Assembly (NCBI GenBank): GCA_027365475.1
Contig: DAHXNI010000079.1
Location: 1-64,000 of the forward strand
Direction: 5' to 3'
DNA length: 64,000 nt
Source of the DNA: Pseudomonadota bacterium
GTDB taxonomy: Bacteria; Pseudomonadota; Gammaproteobacteria; JAKAQQ01
Shown: one piece after another, positions 17,043-23,956 of the stretch
How the letters are laid out: the number at the start of each line of letters is the position of its first letter
How positions within the stretch are numbered: the first letter of the stretch is position 1
Program-made: the position numbers and the translations under genes
The notes under the pieces: model-generated
What the model was told of the DNA's origin: nothing
The model's input: the letters and a program-made list of their open reading frames with translations, nothing else
Databases searched by the model: none

Positions 17043-18520
17043 CCGTGGACCTCCAGCAGGCCTGCCGCCTGATGTACCAGTTGTGCCAGCTGCGGCGGCA
17101 GATAAATGCCGAAGATGACAACGGGAAGGAAGGCTATGGACAAGGCGATCAGGCTACTCCAGGGAACCCTGACTTTCGACCAGGAGCTGCCCTCCGCTGC
17201 CGCAGAGGGTTCGCCAAAGGCGATGCGCGAAACCTGGTAGACCAGAGCAATAAAGGCGAGGACGATGAAAACGGTGAGCAGTCCGGTCGGCACATACTGG
17301 CCTGAAGCGTAACCTCTGGCCAAGATCTCGTATTCCGACAGAAAGAGGGCGAAGGGCGGTGCCCCGGCAATAGCCAGCGTACTCACCAGCAGCGCCCAGC
17401 CCACGGCTGGGGATCGGCTGATGAGTCCTCGCACTCGCATAATCTCTTGGGTGCCGAAGACAACGCCCGCCAATCCCGCTGCGTAAAAACAAAAGGGCTT
17501 GACAAAACTGTGGGCGAAAAGCTGATAGACCATGCCCTGTTCATGGATCGCTGCCCCTAACCCGCAGGCAGTCAGGATAATGCCCATGTGCTCGATGGTG
17601 GAGTAGCCGAACATACGCTTGAAATCATGCACCTGCAGGAGCATAAAGGCGGCACTACCAACGGTGATGAGTCCCACCGTCATGTACCAGGCACCTGGAT
17701 CGTGTACGCCAGGGTTGGCGGTCAGCGCCGGATAAATGCGCAGCAGCATGTACAGTGCGGCGCCCGTTTCCACACCCGAAAGAACAGCGCAGACCGACGC
17801 CGGCGCCTGGCTATGAGCATCGGGCAGCCAAGTATGCATGGGCACGAGCCCGGCCTTGGCACCGAAACCGATGAGCCAGAGCACAAAGGCGAGCAACAAC
17901 AGAGGTGCCGGGATCCGTGGAGCCGCCGTGATAAGCCCCTGCCAAGTAGGCGGCTGACCAACGGCGTGGGTACCGTAATAGAGCATGAGCACGCCGAGAA
18001 GGGCAATCATCGCACCCATGCTGGTCAGCATCACATACTTCCAGGCCGCCTCCAGTGCCTCGGGACGATCCTCATAAGCTACCAGAAAAGCCGAGAACAC
18101 CGTCGTCAGCTCAATGGCGATCCACATCAGCGCAAAATTGGCTACGACAGGCACCGCTAATATCACCAGAGCAAAAATATTCATCAGCGGAAAATATTGA
18201 CGGAAGCGCGGTGGCGCTTCATCGGGATGTTTCTGTCGGCGAGCTTGGAGATAGCCGATGGCATAGAGCGATGAGGTAAAATACACAAAGCCCACCGGTA
18301 ACAGATAAAGTGCACCGAGTGCATCCAGAACAAAGAGACCGTGGCCACCCGTCAGTGGCCCCCCGCTCTCCACTTGCAGCGCCGCCAACACAGTGAGGAT
18401 CAGGGTCACGGCGGCCGTCAACAGGGTCAGCAAGGGGGCTGCCTTCTGGATGAGTAACGTGCTCACCGCGCCTGCAAGAGGGATCAGCAGGATCAGTGCT
18501 GGCAACCCATCAACGTTCAT
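17039..18520 (-). CDS. Ehr complex 2 antiporter-like subunit, HyfF-like
   Basis: The 493-residue polytopic NuoN/M-type subunit keeps Glu in MWIAIELTTVFSAFLVAYE, Lys in EAAWKYVMLTS and Lys in GAKAGLVPMHTWLPDAHSQA, the residues of the family's ion channel. It overlaps hyfE upstream by 11 bases and the large subunit by 4, so translation of this operon is tightly coupled. It is clearly paralogous to the operon 1 subunit at 6587-8044 and of similar length. Confidence 0.87.
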   Translation of the reverse strand: MNVDGLPALILLIPLAGAVSTLLIQKAAPLLTLLTAAVTLILTVLAALQVESGGPLTGGHGLFVLDALGALYLLPVGFVYFTSSLYAIGYLQARRQKHPDEAPPRFRQYFPLMNIFALVILAVPVVANFALMWIAIELTTVFSAFLVAYEDRPEALEAAWKYVMLTSMGAMIALLGVLMLYYGTHAVGQPPTWQGLITAAPRIPAPLLLLAFVLWLIGFGAKAGLVPMHTWLPDAHSQAPASVCAVLSGVETGAALYMLLRIYPALTANPGVHDPGAWYMTVGLITVGSAAFMLLQVHDFKRMFGYSTIEHMGIILTACGLGAAIHEQGMVYQLFAHSFVKPFCFYAAGLAGVVFGTQEIMRVRGLISRSPAVGWALLVSTLAIAGAPPFALFLSEYEILARGYASGQYVPTGLLTVFIVLAFIALVYQVSRIAFGEPSAAAEGSSWSKVRVPWSSLIALSIAFLPVVIFGIYLPPQLAQLVHQAAGLLEVHG

Positions 18521-19190
18521 GAAGGCTGTCTAGGGCGCCGGCAAGGGTGGATCCGGTCACCCGGCGAATGTTGCGGATCAGCAGACCGATGACCAAGGCG
18601 AGAATGGGTACATCCACCGCTACCGCAATCTCAACGATCACTGTGAGGTTGTGGACAATGGCGATGGATCCGAAAAATGCACCGTTCTCCATGATCAACA
18701 GCCCCATGAGCTGGGCGACGCTCTCGCGCCGCAACGCCACAGTAAAGGCACCCCACAGCACCATGACCATCCCGGCGGGCAGATTGATGTGTGCAAAAGG
18801 CACCCCACTCGCAAAAATAGGCAACGTGGGCACCATGGCAAACCAGGTCACAAGTGCCAGGACTGACGCCACCAGAACCGATACCGGGATGTCCAGAGCC
18901 TGATCCACTTCGCGACACCCGTATACCTCTTCGCCGGCTGCCCAGCGCAAAACCCATGGTACGGCGAGGACCTTGGAGACGACGGTAATCAGCGCCACCC
19001 AGAACAAACTATAAATATGCAGATCGACCGCCAACACCAGCGCCGAAGCAGCTAGCGCGACGGACTGCCACATGAAAAAGCGCAAGGAAGCGAGCATTTG
19101 CCGCGCAACCATCACTCCGAGACCAAGGACGATGAAGAGTGCGGCGATGGAACCATCGATGCTCAGGGCAACGACGTGGTCGGCGCCCAT
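18510..19190 (-). CDS. Ehr complex 2 membrane subunit, HyfE-like
   Basis: The 226-residue hydrophobic protein has the NuoK-like segment MGLLIMENGAFFGS with the buried Glu and a conserved C-terminal IGLLIRNIRR tail. It is the same length as the paralogue at 5902-6582. It is translationally coupled to hyfC upstream (TGATG at 19188-19192) and overlaps hyfF downstream. Confidence 0.85.
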   Translation of the reverse strand: MGADHVVALSIDGSIAALFIVLGLGVMVARQMLASLRFFMWQSVALAASALVLAVDLHIYSLFWVALITVVSKVLAVPWVLRWAAGEEVYGCREVDQALDIPVSVLVASVLALVTWFAMVPTLPIFASGVPFAHINLPAGMVMVLWGAFTVALRRESVAQLMGLLIMENGAFFGSIAIVHNLTVIVEIAVAVDVPILALVIGLLIRNIRRVTGSTLAGALDSLHER

Positions 19191-20152
19191 CAGGAAATCC
19201 CCACCAGACGCACGCCGACCGCGAATAGGCAGATGACGAAGGCGACTGCTAGAAACTCGGGAATGCGAAAGAGTCGCAATTTAGCGAGGTTAGTTTCGAC
19301 AAGCGCGAGCACGACCACAAAGATCAATAGTTTCAGCAATACCCAGCACACGGCCGCCAGCACGGCTGCCCACTGCGTGTTCTGAGCAAGACCCCAAGGC
19401 GTTACCAGTACATTAACGAAAACCATGGCGAGGACCATGAGCTTCATCGCCCCGCCCCATTTCATGAGCGCCGCGCTGGTTCCGGAATACTCGATCCCCT
19501 GGGAGTGGCTGATCATAGCGATCTCAACTTTGCCAGCCGGACTATCCACTGGAATCCGACCCTCATCCGCCAAAATGAGCAGAAAAAAGGCAAGAATCAC
19601 CATGAGGTGCGCTGGTTGCAGCATGCTCGCCCACGACGTCGCCCAAGTGGCGGTCACCACGTAGGGAATGGTGCTGTTGGCCACGTAGGAGACGGCGAAA
19701 AATACCATGATGAAAACAGGTTCGGCCAAAAACCCTACCATATGCTTGCGGCTGGCACCCATCGCTGCGTAAACGTTGCCCGTATCCATTCCACCCAGCG
19801 CGACAAAAAATCCTGAGATGGCCATCAGAAACCCAACCGCTACCATATCCCCCATGAAGGCGAAGAATAGGGGGTAAGCGGTCAGCGCCGGGATCAGCAG
19901 CACCACAAAGAGCGGCATCACGAAGGCGACGATGGGCGTCATGCGAAAGACCCAGGTGGACTCCTCGGAGATCACCTCGTCCTTGATGAAGAGCTTTCCG
20001 ATATCCCGGTAGACCTGCCAAATGCTTGGGCCACATTTACCTTGGGCAATCTCCTCTAGGCGATGCAGCACACCCTCGAGGAGGGGTGCGAAGAGCAGCA
20101 GAAAAGCCATCTGCACAAGATTCAGTGCGAAACGCGTCCATAGGGGCGTCAT
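19190..20152 (-). CDS. Ehr complex 2 membrane subunit, HyfC/NuoH-like
   Basis: The 320-residue polytopic NuoH-like subunit shows CGPSIWQVYRDIGKLFIKDE and the loop EGRIPVDSPAGKVEIAMI followed by IEYSGTS, a more typical version of the loop than in operon 1. It is the first intact gene of the minus-strand operon. A GAGG lies about 9 bases before the ATG. The ATG overlaps (ATGA) the stop of the last open segment of the decayed hyfC just upstream, so transcription and perhaps translation enter from the relic. Confidence 0.87.
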   Translation of the reverse strand: MTPLWTRFALNLVQMAFLLLFAPLLEGVLHRLEEIAQGKCGPSIWQVYRDIGKLFIKDEVISEESTWVFRMTPIVAFVMPLFVVLLIPALTAYPLFFAFMGDMVAVGFLMAISGFFVALGGMDTGNVYAAMGASRKHMVGFLAEPVFIMVFFAVSYVANSTIPYVVTATWATSWASMLQPAHLMVILAFFLLILADEGRIPVDSPAGKVEIAMISHSQGIEYSGTSAALMKWGGAMKLMVLAMVFVNVLVTPWGLAQNTQWAAVLAAVCWVLLKLLIFVVVLALVETNLAKLRLFRIPEFLAVAFVICLFAVGVRLVGIS

Positions 20153-20723
20153 GTGAAGCCGACCTCAAATCCTGGTAACGCTAAGACTTCGCAAACTCCT
20201 CTCTGACGCAGCATCCTTTTCCAGCGCACACCCCACACCGAGCTGCCAAGAATCAATCTATGACCCACTGGCATCAGAGTTGCCTGAATCCAGAAAATTG
20301 CCGGTTGAGTCACCCAGTGATGGTTCACGGCAAACGACAACATCAACTTGGCCAGCAGTAGGATGCCGATGAAGATGGTCAGCAACGTGACCTGACCCAG
20401 AATCAGGATCAACCACCCGCTCTCGATACCCGCCAGGTTTGAGAGCGACAGAGGCAAACTCGTCAGGATGGGGGGCAAAAGCGGAACCATGCGCATGGTA
20501 ATGGCGGGTGGGGCATGCCAATAGACCCAGAAAGCGGATCAAGGTACCACCTGTTCTTTAGGGAAGAACTGGAACAGGTCTCAGTACAGCCGGGAAGCGG
20601 TGCGGACCCGCGCCCTCGCTTGGTACTTTCTGCGATGAGGACGGTGCAGAACTGAAGCAGGTAAAGCAACCCCCGTCTGGCGAGAATTTGGCAGACTGGC
20701 CCGCACACCGCTCCACTCACCAT
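20149..20723 (-). pseudogene. Decayed third hyfC copy (operon 1 type)
   Basis: Reading from the ATG at 20723, the frame begins MVSGAVCGPVCQILARRG and continues into the hallmark KRGRGSAPL. It then needs a frame change to read FFPKEQVVP, followed by an in-frame TGA near 20540, SAFWVYWHAP, and MVPLLPPILTSLPL. A deletion precedes TIFIGILLLAKLMLSFAVNH. Every piece aligns with HyfC of operon 1 (for example FHKEQLIPQSASLIFWLAP) rather than with HyfC of operon 2. The last open segment ends at 20149, overlapping the hyfC-2 start. It is non-functional as a subunit but is probably still transcribed as a leader of operon 2. Confidence 0.85.
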
Positions 20724-20779
20724 GAACCGCTGACCCCGCATGGCGGCGAATATTCTTCACCGCGGATGGCATCAAGATT

Positions 20780-20828
20780 CTAGGAGTCATTAGCCTTGCG
20801 GCGATTATTCGGCGAACTCCATCTCCGT
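20780..20828 (-). promoter_or_regulatory. Second fluoride riboswitch aptamer, upstream of the hyfC relic
   Basis: The minus strand shows the same aptamer as at 4846-4896. The pseudoknot strands are GGAGT (20816-20820) and ACTCC (20783-20787), P3 is GCC-gcaa-GGC (20793-20802), and the tail CTAATGACTCCTAG is even closer to the class consensus. P1 is GGAG (20823-20826) against CGCC (20811-20814), which leaves one A-G mismatch, so binding may be weakened. It lies in the leader of the decayed hyfC and hence upstream of operon 2. Confidence 0.75.
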
Positions 20829-20835
20829 GACGGAC

Positions 20836-20865
20836 ATTCTAGAGAACACGGCGTCTACCCGTCAA
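20836..20865 (-). promoter_or_regulatory. Promoter upstream of the relic riboswitch, possibly driving Ehr operon 2
   Basis: On the minus strand TTGACG (20860-20865), an 18-bp spacer and TAGAAT (20836-20841) match the promoter of operon 1 in position and in the -10 hexamer. No other promoter candidate was found in the short space before hyfC-2. Confidence 0.65.
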
Positions 20866-20875
20866 GTCTCACCCT

Positions 20876-21020
20876 ACATCCTCCTCAACACCGCTTATTT
20901 CGTTCTGGGCCGAGCACTGCTGAACGGGCTCGGGGTCACCCCCTGGCTCGCGGATCTTGGAATCGTGCTGCTTGCACTCGGCATCGCGACAGCCGTCCTG
21001 ACCGGGCTCTACACCTTTCA
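20876..21020 (+). pseudogene. Fragment of hyfB (operon 1 type), inverted relative to the hyfC relic
   Basis: The translation LLNTAYFVLGRALLNGLGVT, continuing through PWLADLGIVLLALGIATAVL, is almost identical to the middle of HyfB at 11080-11210, and the nucleotide match is very close. Similarity stops abruptly after CTTTCAA at 21020. The fragment is on the plus strand, opposite to the neighbouring hyfC relic, so a rearrangement joined the first and last genes of an operon 1-type copy head to head. Confidence 0.8.
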
Positions 21021-21064
21021 ACCGCTAAAGTGGATCGCGATCATCAGCTCGTCAAGAACGCTAT

Positions 21065-21087
21065 GGCCCCTGTCGACGACAGGGGCC
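21065..21087. terminator. Strong hairpin downstream of the LVIVD gene
   Basis: GGCCCCTGTCG (65-75 of this block) and CGACAGGGGCC form a perfect 11-bp inverted repeat around one base. It lies 33 bases beyond the stop of the minus-strand LVIVD gene and may end its transcription, but no T-tract follows on either strand. Confidence 0.4.
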
Positions 21088-21119
21088 CAGCACTGGATAA
21101 TGCAACCGTGTTACCGAAT

Positions 21120-22736
21120 CTAGTCCTGGTAGTCCTCATTCCCGGGAGTGGGCACCGGCTTCAGCTTCGCGATCTCCGCTTGGTTTTCGAACTTCAATGT
21201 GTAAAAGCCGCCATGGCTTGAGGTGACCCAGAGGTAGAGCTGGCCATCCTGCCACACAAAGCGGCTGTGCGCCTTCGACCACGCAAAGTTGATCGGTGGA
21301 CGCACACCCTGGAATGCGTTCAACAATGAACCCGGATCGATCTCTGTCGGAACCGGCGGTGCGGGGCCTACGAAATACGCGATCTCCCTCGGTTGTCGCG
21401 GGTTACGAATATCGAACACACGAACGCCCGCCTGATGGCTAGAACAAGCCAGAAGCTTCGCATCGCGGGGATTGTCGAAGGTGCAGTCATGCACACTGTA
21501 GCCGTAGCCGCCCATGGTGGCCGTGATATCGTTTTCGGTTTTCGCGCAATTTTTCGGATCATCTACACCGATCATCAGCTGGGCTACGAGCTTGGGCTTG
21601 GCGAGATTGCTGATGCTGATGAGCCTCTCAAGCCCGAACGGTGGAAGCCCCGCACGACATGCGGCGATCGCGCTGGCCGGATAATTGCACCCACCGGATC
21701 CACACTCATCACCGACGCCCAGGTATGGCTTTCCGTTGATGAACGCCAAATCGGGCTCAATCCCGATATCGCCGTTTACCCAGTAAAGCGAGCCGATCAC
21801 CTTGATGACAGGATGTGGGCGGCGATCTTGCACCTGGCTCACATCGTAGATGACCAACCCGTTACCCGACTTGAAGACGCCGGGACGGACCATCTTGCCG
21901 ACCACGCCGCAGAAAAGAAGCGTGCCGGGCGGATGGCCATCGACCGTGAACTGATTGAGGGAAATCCGGTGGCATATCTGCCCGGCCCCGGCGCCACCCG
22001 GCTGGTCATGCGGAAAATCCCAGTCGAGGAGCTCTTTCGGATGTCTCGGGTTCGTGACGTCGATGGCGAAGAGGCGACGCTTGCTCCACGAGGTGATCCA
22101 GTAGGTTTTGCCGTCGGGGGCAAAGTTGCCGGCATGCGCCTCGAGATTCGGGTCCGGAAGCTGGACACTGGACAGCAACTTCGGGTGCGCGCAATGGGAC
22201 AGATCGTAGAAGGAGACGGCGGGTTGCGGTCCGGCGCCCATCCAGCTCTCGGCGGTACCCAATAGCGCGCGCCGGGGGTTGACCGACGGGTCCTCCCAGT
22301 CGTAGAGGGCAGCTGGATCATCGAGGTTGGTGACATACCGCGGGTCACGCGGGTTCGATACGTCCAGCACCTGGATACCGGGGTGCAGGAGCGGCGGAAC
22401 CCCCTTCTGGCCAGCTTCGTAGCCCTCGGTCGTGACGTAGGCGCAATGGCCATACCACAAGAGCTGGTGTCCGGCACCCTGGCCCTCGTATTCGCCGACG
22501 ATCGCAAGATTGCAGTTGTACGGGCGGGTCGAAGCGCCACTGGAACGCTCAGCCAACGTGAGCTGACCGTCTACCCCCTTCTCGGTCCGATCTCCCGGTT
22601 GACAGACCGGCGGGGGCACGGGGCCAAGAAACGGGGCCTGCGCTTTCGCTTTCGCAGGGGCTGCCGTCGATAGCATCAGAACACAAACAACGAGCGACAG
22701 TCCGAAACTTTGACCCATTCGATATACGTCACGCAT
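21120..22736 (-). CDS. Exported LVIVD-repeat beta-propeller protein
   Basis: The 538-residue product has an N-terminal signal peptide (hydrophobic core SLVVCVLMLSTAAPAKA) and LVIVD-type repeats such as IQVLDVSNPRDPRYV, LFAIDVTNPRHPKEL and VRVFDIRNPRQPREIAYF, which form a periplasmic or surface beta-propeller. Several Cys pairs (for example CGSGGCNYPASAIAAC) suggest disulfides. The start at 22736 has a GAGG upstream, while an open extension of 17 residues precedes it. No catalytic residues are recognised and the ligand is unknown. It lies between the Ehr relics and the toxin-antitoxin pair in what appears to be an accessory region. Confidence 0.75.
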   Translation of the reverse strand: MRDVYRMGQSFGLSLVVCVLMLSTAAPAKAKAQAPFLGPVPPPVCQPGDRTEKGVDGQLTLAERSSGASTRPYNCNLAIVGEYEGQGAGHQLLWYGHCAYVTTEGYEAGQKGVPPLLHPGIQVLDVSNPRDPRYVTNLDDPAALYDWEDPSVNPRRALLGTAESWMGAGPQPAVSFYDLSHCAHPKLLSSVQLPDPNLEAHAGNFAPDGKTYWITSWSKRRLFAIDVTNPRHPKELLDWDFPHDQPGGAGAGQICHRISLNQFTVDGHPPGTLLFCGVVGKMVRPGVFKSGNGLVIYDVSQVQDRRPHPVIKVIGSLYWVNGDIGIEPDLAFINGKPYLGVGDECGSGGCNYPASAIAACRAGLPPFGLERLISISNLAKPKLVAQLMIGVDDPKNCAKTENDITATMGGYGYSVHDCTFDNPRDAKLLACSSHQAGVRVFDIRNPRQPREIAYFVGPAPPVPTEIDPGSLLNAFQGVRPPINFAWSKAHSRFVWQDGQLYLWVTSSHGGFYTLKFENQAEIAKLKPVPTPGNEDYQD

Positions 22737-22997
22737 GGCAAACCTCGCTATCTCGAAGATCTTGTGCGGGCAAGCTCGGTGAGCCACGCCCTAAGATAAT
22801 GACTACCCTTGAATGCTAACAAAGAAAGGGGGCTACATGCAAAATGGGGCTGGATACCAGCGTCACTCGTCGTACGAGTCACTTATCCGTTTTGTGCAAT
22901 ATGCGGCAGGAATATCATCGGTCAGTGCATTCCGGACTGGCCAGTGGCCGGGATGCGGCCAGCGCCGTCCTCAATATCCATGCAAGTTTGGGGCCAA

Positions 22998-23288
22998 TCA
23001 ATATCCGACTTCGCGTCCGTGGCGGACGGCCAATAGAACAATTTGCTTCCCATCGTCGTGATACAGGGCGACTTAGCCTCCATGCCCGCATTCAATAACC
23101 CACTCGCGCAACTCTGGCGGCAGATCTTCGACGGGGCGACCAATCTCAGGATGCGGGCTCAGCACTTTCATGCTTTGACGGATGGGCTGGGCGGCGCGTT
23201 TGGCCGCATCACGACTCTTTGGAGAGAGGACGTCATGGAGACGACCCACAGCGAGCAGCGCAGATGGGGACCACCTCAGATGTGGCAT
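22998..23288 (-). pseudogene. ParE/RelE-family toxin broken by one stop codon
   Basis: The frame starts at 23288 and reads a ParE-like toxin with LSPHPEIGRPVEDLPPELRE and WVIECGHGG. A TAA at 23073-23075 follows, where a Tyr codon (TAC) is expected. The same frame then continues VALYHDDGKQIVLLAVRHGR to a natural stop at 22998. Full length would be 96 residues; the truncated product would be 71. The start overlaps the antitoxin end, as in intact operons. Loss of the C-terminal strand should inactivate the toxin. A sequencing error at this one base is the alternative. Confidence 0.75.
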
Positions 23289-23425
23289 TTAGGAACCGCG
23301 GCATCCTCATCCGCTTCAAGCTCGGCTAGCCAGGCATCGGCTTCGTCGGCTGTGACGTGCAGTCCGATCGTTTGGTCGTGTATCCAAGCCGCAAGTGTGT
23401 TCTTGGTACTACCTGACAATGCCAT
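23276..23425 (-). CDS. Antitoxin partner of the ParE-like toxin
   Basis: This 49-residue acidic protein (MALSGSTKNTLAAWIHDQTI, then a Glu/Asp-rich tail ending VPKCHI) overlaps the toxin gene by 13 bases in a different frame, the usual antitoxin-toxin arrangement. The CHI/CHK ending is typical of small antitoxins paired with ParE-like toxins. It seems intact while its toxin is broken. Confidence 0.6.
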   Translation of the reverse strand: MALSGSTKNTLAAWIHDQTIGLHVTADEADAWLAELEADEDAAVPKCHI

Positions 23426-23480
23426 AGCATGGCCTTTCCAGCCATGTGCCGGAAATAGCAGCCAAGGTGTATCATTGAGT

Positions 23481-23885
23481 ATGCACGGGGTCGATTCGAG
23501 GCATCAGTCGGTGCGACATTCCCAATATACCCAGTTGCTGATGGCGATCGCAGTGCTGTGGATGTCGATTTGGACACCGTACTGTCTCGCCACGGGACAA
23601 GTTTCGGCTGCGCTACCATCGTCCATGCATCAGATCTGCGGGGCGCAATCGACTCTTCCCGGGATGGGGATGGCGACTCGTTGTGTAGTGGTCAGCGCAT
23701 TGGCGCACTACGCTGGCGTGCGTGCATCACGCCCCCCTGCTCCTGTTTTCCATCCGTTTGCGCTGACCGCTCCTCCCCCCCTGGCACTCCGACCGGTTTC
23801 GCGACCTATTGCACGCATCTCGGTCCGGACGCCACGACTTCCGCCCACATCTCTGACGTTACGTTACTGCGTTTTTCTGAAATAG
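23481..23885 (+). CDS. Small hypothetical protein upstream of the efflux operon
   Basis: The 134-residue product has a hydrophobic segment near residues 15-35 (QLLMAIAVLWMSIWTPYCLA) consistent with a signal peptide or membrane anchor, then a Cys/His/Met-containing stretch and an Arg/Pro-rich tail. The frame extends further upstream across the antisense toxin genes, which is unlikely to be coding, so the ATG at 23481 is chosen. It sits 71 bases before the outer-membrane factor gene. Such small exported proteins often precede metal-efflux operons, but no family is recognised and it may not be a real gene. Confidence 0.45.
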   Translation: MHGVDSRHQSVRHSQYTQLLMAIAVLWMSIWTPYCLATGQVSAALPSSMHQICGAQSTLPGMGMATRCVVVSALAHYAGVRASRPPAPVFHPFALTAPPPLALRPVSRPIARISVRTPRLPPTSLTLRYCVFLK

Positions 23886-23952
23886 CGGTTCCCTGAAATC
23901 AGGTCCGTGCCTGTCATACGACAGGCCAGTCGTCTCCTGAATTGAGGAACCG
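23886..23952 (+). promoter_or_regulatory. Structured leader covering the ribosome-binding site of the efflux operon
   Basis: CGGTTCC (23886-23892) can pair with GGAACCG (23946-23952), which covers the GAGGAA ribosome-binding site of the next gene. Inside lies a perfect 7-bp hairpin (GCCTGTC 23909-23915 with GACAGGC 23920-23926) and a smaller one at 23892-23903. This could mask translation unless the small upstream ORF, whose stop is at 23883-23885, is translated. Confidence 0.4.
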
Positions 23953-23956
23953 TTTT

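Noticed and set aside
4949-20152. Annotation of the two operons as hydrogenase-4 or formate hydrogenlyase
   Set aside because: The large subunits lack all four NiFe-binding Cys, and no maturation or formate dehydrogenase genes are adjacent.
22737-22997. Small overlapping ORFs upstream of the LVIVD gene
   Set aside because: Three plus-strand frames of 75-84 codons overlap one another with no family match; I see no feature in this gap beyond a small ACTCGT/ACGAGT hairpin.
23326-23619. 97-codon minus-strand ORF over the antitoxin region
   Set aside because: It is out of frame with the antitoxin, which has the better family features and overlaps the toxin correctly.
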